The position numbers and the translations under genes were made by a program. Below the pieces are notes generated by a model that saw nothing but the letters and a program-made list of their open reading frames with translations, did not search any database and had not been told where the DNA came from. Below, one piece after another: positions 1 to 6,623 of a DNA stretch of 6,875 nucleotides (the first letter of the stretch is position 1; every line of letters starts with the position of its first letter). This stretch comes from Candidatus Falkowiibacteriota bacterium (GTDB taxonomy: Bacteria > Patescibacteriota > Patescibacteriia > Patescibacteriales > UBA12465). The stretch lies in assembly GCA_026396945.1 (NCBI GenBank), contig JAPLVX010000073.1, positions 1 through 6,875 of the forward strand, written 5' to 3'.

Positions 1-97
1 TCAATACGATGAGCCGGGCGAGTACCGGGTGATGGTCAAGGTGATCGACATCCTGGGGAACGACACGACGAAGACGTTGCGCGTGAGCGTCGGATAG
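1..97 (+). CDS. C-terminal end of a truncated gene, possibly a DNA methyltransferase
   Basis: A frame open from the left edge (first full codon at base 2) ends at TAG 95-97 and gives 31 residues, including RVMVKVIDILGNDTTKTL. The composition is coding-like (charged, alternating beta-strand pattern) and clearly GC-richer than the rest of the window. From memory, similar tails (a VMVKVxDIxGNDTT pattern) close adenine-specific DNA methyltransferases of restriction-modification systems. That link is a recollection and the catalytic part is outside the window, so the product name is tentative. No terminator separates it from the next frame, so the two may share a transcript. Confidence 0.5.
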   Translation, partial: QYDEPGEYRVMVKVIDILGNDTTKTLRVSVG

Positions 98-180
98 AGA
101 TTCCCCCGCTGACTGCAACACAGGCAAATGCTTCCATCGAAAAGACTATCAAAGAGATTAAAGAATCGAATCGTGACCTG

Positions 181-549
181 ATGGATATGCAGCACTGCGA
201 ATGGGTGTTAGGCGTTGGCAGCGGTTTTGACTGGATGCACGAACCTAATACGGCCATAATAGTCGGGCCCTATAGCCCTGACTTGTCAGAGCCGATTATC
301 AAGGCAATCAGTATTATTGCCGACAATATGAAATCGGGGCGAACTGGTGATGATGGATTTCTAGTTCTATCCTCGTCTCCTTTTCGGGAAAACGGCGTTG
401 ATGAAAATCGGGCGCGGGAGAAAACCCTTTTCTTCAAGACTTATGTGGAACAAATTTTGGCCAAGCATTATCCAGATTTATTGCCCAAAGCCAAGTTTAT
501 TGCCGTCACGGTTGACGAACATACCCGTAAAGCTTTGAAGGTATCATAA
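181..549 (+). CDS. Hypothetical protein, possibly N-terminally truncated
   Basis: This 122-residue frame starts at ATG 181 (another ATG lies at 187) and ends at TAA 547-549. I do not recognise the family. The protein is mixed alpha/beta with no signal peptide or membrane segment; hydrophobic strands (NTAIIVGPY, DGFLVLSSSPF, AKFIAVTVDEH) alternate with charged helices, suggesting a small soluble globular domain. No ribosome binding site precedes the ATG. The same frame stays open upstream all the way to base 1, and bases 121-180 read as a plausible helix (IEKTIKEIKESNRDL), yet no ATG, GTG or TTG is available there. So either translation starts at 181, or this is the rear part of a longer gene cut off by rearrangement next to the GC-rich gene end at 97. 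A bidirectional terminator follows 22 bases after the stop. The coding call is moderately sure; function is unknown. Confidence 0.55.
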   Translation: MDMQHCEWVLGVGSGFDWMHEPNTAIIVGPYSPDLSEPIIKAISIIADNMKSGRTGDDGFLVLSSSPFRENGVDENRAREKTLFFKTYVEQILAKHYPDLLPKAKFIAVTVDEHTRKALKVS

Positions 550-561
550 AAATAGGTTAAT

Positions 562-596
562 AAAAAAAACGAGGTCGCTCTGAAGCGACCTCTTTT
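562..596. terminator. Bidirectional intrinsic terminator between convergent genes
   Basis: A perfect 9-bp stem, GAGGTCGCT (571-579) with AGCGACCTC (584-592), closes a CTGA tetraloop. On the plus strand it is followed by TTTT (593-596). Read from the minus strand, the stem is followed by a run of eight T (562-569 as A on the plus strand) after one base. It therefore fits as the end of both the plus-strand gene ending at 549 and the minus-strand mazG-uppP unit, whose last stop is at 698. Confidence 0.88.
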
Positions 597-659
597 AAAA
601 ATATTTATTAGTTCAGATTTTTTTATTTGGAATATCGAGTCGTATTTTTGGTTCGAGAC

Positions 660-687
660 ATCTCGCTTGAAATATCAAGCGGCAGAT
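660..687. other. Stem-loop just beyond the uppP stop
   Basis: CGCTTGA (664-670) and TCAAGCG (675-681) form a perfect 7-bp stem with an AATA loop. ATCT (660-663) and AGAT (684-687) can extend it across a 2-nt bulge. It lies 10 bases past the uppP stop on the minus strand, in its 3' untranslated region. It has no T-tract, so it is not an intrinsic terminator itself; it may protect the mRNA 3' end or have no role. Confidence 0.4.
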
Positions 688-697
688 TTCCCTTGGT

Positions 698-1465
698 TTA
701 AAACATCAACCAAGCCAAAACTATCAAGCCCAAAATTATCCGATACCAGCCAAAGGGAATGAAATTATTTTTTTGGATAAATTTAATAAAAAATTTAACG
801 CCGATAATGGCGGTAACAAAAGCGGCGATAAAGCCGTAAGCTAAAAGAGAAATTTCCGGCCGGCTAAAACTAGTCGGCATTTTTATTAAATCAAGCCCGA
901 CCGCCGCGACCATAGTTGGGATAGCGAGCATAAAAGAAAATTCAACCATAATTTTCCGGTCAATTTTTTGGGCCAAACCGCCGACAATTGTGGCCGCTGC
1001 TCGAGAAACACCAGGGATGATCGCCAAGGATTGGGCGCAACCAATAATAAAGGCCTGCTTATAAGTGATTTCTGAACTTAAAATAGGATTTTTTTTGTAA
1101 AAGTTTTTTTCAAATATAATTAAGATTAAACCGCCGATTAAAAGGGCCAGGGCGGCAATATAATTATTACCCAGGAGATAAGTTTTAACGATTTTATATA
1201 ATAGTAAACCGATGATCGCGGTCGGGATAAAAGCGACCACGAGTTTTTTTATCAGATTCCAGTTAGTGATGATCCTTTTGAAATATAAAATTACGACCGC
1301 TAAAATTGCGCCCAGCTGGATAAAAATATCAAAGCTTTTGACGAAGTCGGTCGTTGGAATTTTTAGCAAGTCGCCGACTAGTAATAGATGGGCGGTAGAA
1401 GAGATGGGCAAGAATTCAGTTAGACCTTCAACGATGCCTAAAATTAAACTGTGTAAGAGTGACAT
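698..1465 (-). CDS. uppP: Undecaprenyl-diphosphate phosphatase (UppP/BacA family)
   Basis: Membrane enzyme that removes a phosphate from undecaprenyl pyrophosphate, regenerating the C55 lipid carrier for peptidoglycan and other wall polymers; overproduction is known to give bacitracin resistance. The 255-residue protein is almost wholly hydrophobic helices, as the family requires. The first conserved block is complete: residues 13-26 read EGLTEFLPISSTAH, with the paired glutamates E13 and E17, the SST segment and H26. The second block is PGVSR at 151-155, with the conserved arginine R155, followed by AAAT where well-known homologues have SGAT. Another family-like segment is EFSFMLAIP at 175-183. 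Its length is close to the family norm (roughly 255-275). It starts 21 bp after the mazG-like stop on the same strand, so the two are probably co-transcribed. No Shine-Dalgarno is visible before the ATG. Family assignment is secure. Confidence 0.96.
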   Translation of the reverse strand: MSLLHSLILGIVEGLTEFLPISSTAHLLLVGDLLKIPTTDFVKSFDIFIQLGAILAVVILYFKRIITNWNLIKKLVVAFIPTAIIGLLLYKIVKTYLLGNNYIAALALLIGGLILIIFEKNFYKKNPILSSEITYKQAFIIGCAQSLAIIPGVSRAAATIVGGLAQKIDRKIMVEFSFMLAIPTMVAAVGLDLIKMPTSFSRPEISLLAYGFIAAFVTAIIGVKFFIKFIQKNNFIPFGWYRIILGLIVLAWLMF

Positions 1466-1486
1466 ATTTTTTAGTGTTTATTATTT

Positions 1487-1816
1487 TTAACGGTTATCAC
1501 CATTGCCGCCAATAGCTCCTCGTTCAAGACGGGAGAATAATTTTTTTAGATTGGTCTCGGCGACTTCATCTAAATCTAACTTAAGTTCAGTCGCCAGTTG
1601 CGCCACGTACCATAAAACATCGCCCAACTCTTTTTTTATTTCCTCTTTTTCCGTCTCGCCGATAAGTCCGCCCTTATCACGCAGAATTTTTTTTATTTTT
1701 TCCGCCACTTCGCCGCTTTCTCCAGAGAGTCCTAGGGTAGGGTAGACGAAATTTGCTCCCAAATTAGGATAAAGGGCAGTCTTGCGGCTTTGAACTTGGT
1801 ACTCATTAAAAGTCAT
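1487..1816 (-). CDS. MazG-like nucleoside triphosphate pyrophosphohydrolase
   Basis: A 109-residue single-domain MazG-type protein. The family hydrolyses (d)NTPs to the monophosphate and pyrophosphate, using Mg2+ bound by acidic side chains on a helical bundle, and is thought to clear aberrant or excess nucleotides in the cytoplasm. The metal-binding signature is visible: E33xxE36 in GESGEVAEKI, and E63xxD66 in KKELGDVLWYVAQLA. The tail, KLFSRLERGAIGGNGDNR, resembles the conserved end of short MazG-like proteins. One domain only, unlike the two-domain MazG of E. coli. It is the first gene of a minus-strand pair with uppP, 21 bp apart. The upstream region is shared with the divergent gene at 2041; I see no convincing minus-strand -35/-10 pair. 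The start ATG (1814-1816) has no Shine-Dalgarno. Family is well supported; substrate is unknown. Confidence 0.92.
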   Translation of the reverse strand: MTFNEYQVQSRKTALYPNLGANFVYPTLGLSGESGEVAEKIKKILRDKGGLIGETEKEEIKKELGDVLWYVAQLATELKLDLDEVAETNLKKLFSRLERGAIGGNGDNR

Positions 1817-1934
1817 ATTTTTATTTTTTGTTTAATATTAATTAAAAAATAAGGATAATAGATTATTCAAAATTAGGTAAATTTTCCGTTAAACAGCTTA
1901 GTTATTTTACTATAAAAATAGCTTTTTATATATA

Positions 1935-1963
1935 TTGACAAAATATGTTTCGCATGCTATAAT
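1935..1963 (+). promoter_or_regulatory. Consensus extended -10 sigma-70-type promoter
   Basis: TTGACA (1935-1940), a 17-nt spacer, then TATAAT (1958-1963), with TGC directly before the -10 box (TGn extended -10). Both hexamers match consensus exactly. Transcription would start near 1970, leaving a leader of about 70 nt before the ATG at 2041. Confidence 0.88.
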
Positions 1964-2040
1964 ATATTATTATTCTTTGAAAATTAGAGAAAAACAAATA
2001 CAGTTATAGTCATACATTTATTAACCCCAAAACCCTTATC

Positions 2041-2895
2041 ATGAGAAAACTGTTTTTAATTGTGACCATTCTTTTTGGTCTTGTCAGTAGCAACTTGTTT
2101 GCCCAAATTGAGAACATTCCGGTTACCAAAGACGTAACCATCAACAAACTGTACGCTGGAACCTTAGGCTGGTCGAATTTTAACATCGACAGCTTACACG
2201 CCAGTAATGCCGCCGTCTTACGTTTTGGAGCAGTCGCCACTTGGCGACCGAATGACTGGTTCGCACTGCGGTCATTAAACGCTTTTAACGTCGAAACCGG
2301 AAATGGTTCATGGTCTATGAACCAGTTTTCGGCGATAATTAATCCAACGAAAAAATTGACTGTTACCGTCGGTAATATGTGTACGCTGGTCACAGAACAA
2401 CGTCCATCTCCGGCTTCAGCTGGCGGTCAATTTGAGACCTGGACTCAAAGTAAGATCCCTGGCATGGCCCTTTGTGCCAAAGCCAGCCTGGCGATTACCG
2501 ATAAATTATCGGCTGGCCTAGGCATAGCTGGCAGAAACAGCAAACCTGAATATCAGGCTAATATCAGTCTGGGAAAAACCACCCTGTCCGCTTTCTATGA
2601 TGAGTGGAACAAAAAATACGGTTCAGTTCTGACCTTTGCTGTCTGGCGAGTTTCAGAGGTAGTGGTCTGGCAACAGGACAATATTATAGCTAACCTGCTA
2701 AATTTGGAATTAGGACCGGACAAGGACTACTGCGTCTATAGCGACATGGGCTGGGATCTTGATCAGCATAAACTGGTTCGGGGCGAATGGGGAGTTCTCA
2801 AAACATTCTCCGGGAAATACATTAAAGGCCTGATTGGCCCCGGCTACTGTTACGAGGATCGATCAGTCCATGCCTATTTATTCGTTCATTTATAA
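2041..2895 (+). CDS. Secreted strand-rich, porin-like protein of unknown function
   Basis: A 284-residue protein with a clear signal peptide: MRK, a hydrophobic core (LFLIVTILFGLV), then a probable signal peptidase I site after A21 (LFA|Q). The mature part has many short alternating polar/hydrophobic stretches, such as KKLTVTVGNM, TTLSAFYDEW and VLTFAVWRVSEVVVW, plus aromatic girdle-like residues and GN/PN turns. It looks like a transmembrane or secreted beta barrel, reminiscent of Gram-negative porins. There are four cysteines (114, 145, 231, 270), possibly disulfides. No catalytic motif or named domain is recognised. The leader and AQ cleavage context look Bacteroidota-like. It stands alone between a consensus promoter and a large terminator, so it is a monocistronic, probably strongly expressed unit. 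An outer-membrane-type protein is odd if the host is a CPR bacterium, which is thought to lack an outer membrane; transfer or a wrong host inference are both possible. Confidence 0.85.
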   Translation: MRKLFLIVTILFGLVSSNLFAQIENIPVTKDVTINKLYAGTLGWSNFNIDSLHASNAAVLRFGAVATWRPNDWFALRSLNAFNVETGNGSWSMNQFSAIINPTKKLTVTVGNMCTLVTEQRPSPASAGGQFETWTQSKIPGMALCAKASLAITDKLSAGLGIAGRNSKPEYQANISLGKTTLSAFYDEWNKKYGSVLTFAVWRVSEVVVWQQDNIIANLLNLELGPDKDYCVYSDMGWDLDQHKLVRGEWGVLKTFSGKYIKGLIGPGYCYEDRSVHAYLFVHL

Positions 2896-2937
2896 TTTCT
2901 GTTCGCTGGCCTCCTAATTAGCCAACCAAGCCTTACG

Positions 2938-2990
2938 AGGCTCCAAATAATTTAGTCATTTGACTTAATTAATTGGAGCCTTCTTTTTTT
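2938..2990 (+). terminator. Strong intrinsic terminator
   Basis: AGGCTCCAA (2938-2946) pairs with TTGGAGCCT (2973-2981). The stem continues inward through TAATT/AATTA and AGTC/GACT with two single mismatches, closing an ATTT loop (2958-2961). That makes an 18-pair hairpin, followed by TCTTTTTTT. It ends the transcript of the secreted-protein gene and insulates the groESL promoter. Confidence 0.92.
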
Positions 2991-3079
2991 ATCTTTTTTT
3001 ATTTTTAGACCCGGTCTCTTTTATTTTCCGATTTTATCTTTTAGACATATCCCTTCCGTTTTTAAACCAAATTTTAGTC

Positions 3080-3108
3080 TTGACAAGCCTCAAACAAACG
3101 CTTAAAAT
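3080..3108 (+). promoter_or_regulatory. groESL promoter, sigma-70-type
   Basis: TTGACA (3080-3085), a 17-nt spacer, then TAAAAT (3103-3108). The -35 box is consensus and the -10 has one mismatch. The predicted start near 3115 lies just before the CIRCE element, as expected for HrcA-repressed chaperonin operons. Confidence 0.82.
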
Positions 3109-3118
3109 AGTAGCATAA

Positions 3119-3145
3119 TTAGCACTCTTATTATAAGACTGCTAA
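3119..3145 (+). promoter_or_regulatory. CIRCE operator (HrcA binding site)
   Basis: TTAGCACTC (3119-3127), a 9-nt spacer, then GACTGCTAA (3137-3145). The CIRCE consensus is TTAGCACTC-N9-GAGTGCTAA; only the third base of the right arm differs (C for G). It lies 10 bp downstream of the -10 box, over the likely transcription start, where bound HrcA repressor would block transcription in the absence of heat stress. hrcA itself is not in the window. Confidence 0.9.
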
Positions 3146-3184
3146 GAGAAATATTTAAAATAATACTTAATAATAAACAAAAAT

Positions 3185-3475
3185 ATGAACTTAAAACCCC
3201 TCGCTAATAATGTGCTTGTTAAACCCTTTAAAAAAGAAGATATGACCAAATCTGGTATCGTTTTGCCGGATACTTCCGACAAGGAAAGGCCGGAAAAAGG
3301 TGAAGTTATCGCCATTGGCGCTGGCCGTCTTCTGGATAATGGTCAATTAGCCCCCATGACTGTTAAGGTTGGTGATAAAGTAATGTTCAAAAAATATTCA
3401 CCCGACGAAATTAAAATTGATGATGAGGACTATCTAGTTTTGAGCGAAAGCGATATTATCGCCATTATTGAATAA
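3185..3475 (+). CDS. groES: Co-chaperonin GroES (Cpn10)
   Basis: The 96-residue heptameric lid of the GroEL chaperonin; it caps the folding chamber in the ATP-bound state in the cytoplasm. Family blocks are present in order: an N-terminal strand with [10 protein letters not shown] (5-14), the mobile-loop region around [21 protein letters not shown] (21-41, including the GIVLP segment that contacts GroEL), then [33 protein letters not shown] (63-95). Length is typical (95-100). It is the first gene of the operon, under the promoter at 3080-3108 and the CIRCE operator at 3119-3145, and lies 24 bp before groEL. The ATG is preceded by A-rich sequence without a Shine-Dalgarno. Identification is secure. 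Confidence 0.97.
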   Translation: MNLKPLANNVLVKPFKKEDMTKSGIVLPDTSDKERPEKGEVIAIGAGRLLDNGQLAPMTVKVGDKVMFKKYSPDEIKIDDEDYLVLSESDIIAIIE

Positions 3476-3481
3476 ATATAA

Positions 3482-5164
<1,683 letters not shown>

Positions 5165-5182
5165 TTTTAATGAATTTATGAT

Positions 5183-5215
5183 AAAAAAGAGGCCATTAAA
5201 AGGTTTCTTTTTTTT
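5183..5215 (+). terminator. Intrinsic terminator of groESL
   Basis: The A-rich left arm ending GAGGCC (to 5194) pairs with GGTTTC (5202-5207) plus its T-run, including two G-T wobbles, around a 7-nt ATTAAAA loop. A run of T continues to 5215. It lies 19 bp after the groEL stop. The stem is weaker than the others in this window because of the wobbles and A-T pairs. Confidence 0.78.
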
Positions 5216-5300
5216 GTTTATAATATTTGATTGGAGTATTCGTGTATTGTGTATTTATTAAGATAATTTATTTAATTTTAGTCTAAATATTCTAATATAA

Positions 5301-5329
5301 TTGACATAAATTATTAAATATGATATAAT
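5301..5329 (+). promoter_or_regulatory. Consensus extended -10 promoter of the DGR target gene
   Basis: TTGACA (5301-5306), exactly 17 nt, then TATAAT (5324-5329), with TGA directly before the -10 (TGn extension). Both hexamers are perfect consensus. Transcription would start near 5336, giving a leader of about 78 nt. That leader contains two small overlapping stem-loops: TTCGT/ACGAA (5367-5371 with 5380-5384) and AAAAAA/TTTTTT (5383-5388 with 5392-5397). They cannot form fully at the same time. Confidence 0.9.
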
Positions 5330-5413
5330 GTTTTCATCTAATTTTATTATATATTTTAGATCCTTATTCGTCGGGAAGTACGAAAAAACGATTTTTTACA
5401 AAAAAATATTATC

Positions 5414-6097
5414 ATGGAAATGTGTGATGCCGTTGGCAGGGCTCATGAGTTTTTCTTGGTTTTGAAAAAAGCCGGATTTACGGATGACCTTATTAAAAAA
5501 ATTATTAATAGCAAGGACAACGTCCTAGCCAAAAGAATGTTCGCCGCCATTGTCGCCCCCAAAACAAAAACCACCAAAAACACCGAAGCCGCTCTCTTGG
5601 CCGAAGCTGCCAAGCTCGAACTCCGGGACGGAGAATTCGTTCTCATAGTGAATTACGCCCGGACCCTGGACGAAATGATTGCCGCCGGTAACTACGACGA
5701 CAAGAACGGCGATATCAATGCCGATCATTTTCCCCTCCCCGTCGAACTTAACGGCCAGGCCATTGAAGTAAAAGCCAAACTTTTTCACTTCAATCGTTTG
5801 ATTAACCGTAAAAACGCCATCGCTGAGATGGATAAGGCTGGTTATCGTCCGGCCACCATTGCCGAGCTTTTAGCCCTGGGTGAAGCCCAGCCGGAATTAC
5901 AGAAACAATTTCCTATTTTAGCTCTCGCCTCGGTTTGGCAGGACGGTGATGGCGATCGCAGCGTGGCTTATCTCTGTGCTGACGGTGGTCGGCGCGAGCT
6001 CGAGCTCAGTTGGTTCGGCAACGTTCTGGGTGGTCTCGGTGACTTCAGCGGCGGTTGTCGTTTCCTCGCTGTTCGCAAGGAGCTCTCGGTCGCTTAG
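5414..6097 (+). CDS. DGR-diversified target protein with C-terminal variable region
   Basis: A 227-residue protein whose C-terminal part is rewritten by a diversity-generating retroelement. Residues 3-47 are helical and lysine-rich (AHEFFLVLKKAGFTDDLIKKI). A linker rich in Lys/Thr/Ala (about 48-70) follows, then a strand-rich domain from about 73 (VLIVNYARTLDEMIAAGNYD), a KLFHFNR segment (122-128) and GYRPATIAELLALG (143-156). The variable region covers residues 170-221 and ends in CRFLAVR; six more residues precede the stop. The GYRPAT...W...CRFLAV arrangement matches what I know of CPR proteins with a C-type-lectin/FGE-like variable fold that presents random residues for ligand binding. No signal peptide or membrane helix is visible, so it appears cytoplasmic unless exported by another route. 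Start ATG 5414 has no Shine-Dalgarno; ATG 5420 is an alternative. It has its own consensus promoter and terminator. The ligand is unknown. Confidence 0.93.
   Translation: MEMCDAVGRAHEFFLVLKKAGFTDDLIKKIINSKDNVLAKRMFAAIVAPKTKTTKNTEAALLAEAAKLELRDGEFVLIVNYARTLDEMIAAGNYDDKNGDINADHFPLPVELNGQAIEVKAKLFHFNRLINRKNAIAEMDKAGYRPATIAELLALGEAQPELQKQFPILALASVWQDGDGDRSVAYLCADGGRRELELSWFGNVLGGLGDFSGGCRFLAVRKELSVA
5921..6076 (+). repeat. DGR variable region (VR)
   Basis: This 156-bp segment aligns without gaps to 6468-6623 at a constant offset of 547 bp. It differs at 24 positions, and the partner base is A in every case: 21 A to G, 2 A to T (5975, 6014), 1 A to C (5922). All are nonsynonymous, changing 19 of 52 codons: residues 170, 177-179, 181, 183, 188, 192, 195, 197, 199, 201, 202, 206, 207, 209 and 212-214. 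The last 21 bp (6056-6076) are identical to the template and contain no adenine; they occupy the place of the initiation-of-mutagenic-homing element. The first 18 unchanged bp are 5924-5941. Confidence 0.96.
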
Positions 6098-6159
6098 TCA
6101 CTCCGCCCTTTCTTTGTCCCTTGGACTCCTGGTTCTCGGCGACTAAAATTTATCTTTAT

Positions 6160-6209
6160 AAAACCCCGTTTCATCGTTTAGCATTGTTTAAACGATGAGC
6201 GGGGTTTTT
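6160..6209 (+). terminator. Intrinsic terminator after the DGR target gene
   Basis: AAAACCCCG (6160-6168) pairs with CGGGGTTTT (6200-6208), and TCATCGTTTA (6171-6180) with TAAACGATGA (6189-6198). A 1-2 nt internal bulge separates the two helices and the loop is 8 nt. The right arm runs into a T5 tract (6205-6209). It lies 62 bp past the stop and 83 bp past the VR. Some DGRs use a hairpin close behind the VR to help homing; the distance and T-tract here favour a terminator, but both roles are possible. Confidence 0.88.
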
Positions 6210-6373
6210 GTTAAGTTCAAAAAAATGTTAAACTAAATTAGGACAGAGGCAAATCAGCCGGCGACCAAGGTTTCCGGTGGCCAATTTCTAGAATAATATT
6301 TTAGTCGGAATAAGTAATTAGATTTAATTATTTAGCGCGCTTAATATTACTCTTAAAAAATAATACTACTTGG
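6210..6373. other. Intergenic stretch upstream of the template repeat, no gene seen
   Basis: No credible coding frame is present. The stretch is AT-rich apart from a GC-rich patch at about 6255-6284. A TR promoter is expected here or slightly downstream, but I find only weak candidates, e.g. TTAAGT (6211-6216), 17 nt, TAAATT (6234-6239), or TTAGTC (6301-6306), 17 nt, TTAATT (6324-6329). One copy of GCGCGCTT sits at 6335-6342 and a second at 6373-6380. Bases 6098-6159, before the target-gene terminator, also hold no recognisable gene. Confidence 0.5.
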
Positions 6374-6466
6374 CGCGCTTGGCTGGCGGATTAAAAATCC
6401 CAAGTTATATACAGTCCCGACAAAATTTAAATATTGAAGGGGCGGTGTTCCGGAAGGTCAAGCGCG
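6374..6466 (+). repeat. Inverted repeat abutting the 5' end of the template repeat
   Basis: CGCGCTTG (6374-6381) is perfectly complementary to CAAGCGCG (6459-6466), enclosing 77 nt that include the palindrome TTCCGGAA (6448-6455). The right arm ends at the base before the TR homology begins (6467/6468). In RNA it would form a GC-rich 8-bp helix immediately 5' of the template, a plausible structural element of the TR RNA. Confidence 0.5.
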
Positions 6467-6467
6467 A

Positions 6468-6623
6468 AATCTCGCCTCGGTTTGGCAGAACAGTAATGGC
6501 AATCGCAACGTGGCTTATCTCAATGCTGACGGTAGTCGGCGCAAGCTCAAGCTCAATTGGATCAACAACGTTCTGAGTGATCTCAATGACTTCAACGACA
6601 ATTGTCGTTTCCTCGCTGTTCGC
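6468..6623 (+). repeat. DGR template repeat (TR)
   Basis: The non-coding, adenine-rich partner of the VR at 5921-6076. It holds 38 adenines in 156 bp, 24 of which are changed in the VR. Adenines are concentrated in AAC/AAT codons relative to the VR frame: the TR would read as Asn at 13 codons, with Ser, Asp and Lys at others. It is not a second target gene: in that frame there is a stop at 6435-6437, no start codon after it, and a TAG at 6627-6629. The homology ends at 6623; the next base (C versus A) already differs. Confidence 0.96.

Noticed and set aside
1..257. Two minus-strand frames at the left edge
   Set aside because: They overlap plus-strand coding sequence and have no recognisable features; the plus-strand reading is more protein-like.
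1212..1745. Plus-strand frames opposite uppP and the MazG-like gene
   Set aside because: Both are antisense to genes with clear conserved motifs and are Ser/Lys-rich shadows.
1890..1930. Possible terminator or hairpin in the divergent region
   Set aside because: Pairing between TATTTT and AAAATA is short and A-T only, and no gene ends here.
1817..1934. Minus-strand promoter for the MazG-like/uppP pair
   Set aside because: One must exist, but I found no -35/-10 pair with sensible spacing good enough to call.
2010..2393. Minus-strand 127-codon frame opposite the secreted-protein gene
   Set aside because: It lies opposite a gene with a signal peptide, perfect promoter and terminator; its composition is not protein-like and it runs back through the promoter leader.
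3007..3017. AGACCCGGTCT palindrome upstream of groESL
   Set aside because: The two 5-bp arms are separated by one base, so it cannot form a hairpin, and no known operator matches it.
5525..5788. Minus-strand open frame opposite the target gene
   Set aside because: Gly/Phe-rich shadow of a well-supported plus-strand gene, with no promoter or independent support.
5946..6146. Ser/Val/Ala-rich open frame inside and past the variable region
   Set aside because: It is the +1 frame of the target gene; the A-to-G changes removed stops and created a low-complexity shadow.
6370..6576. Open frame on the plus strand running into the template repeat
   Set aside because: It is in a different frame from the VR-matching one, starts at TTG, and its codons do not resemble a protein family; the TR is better explained as non-coding template.
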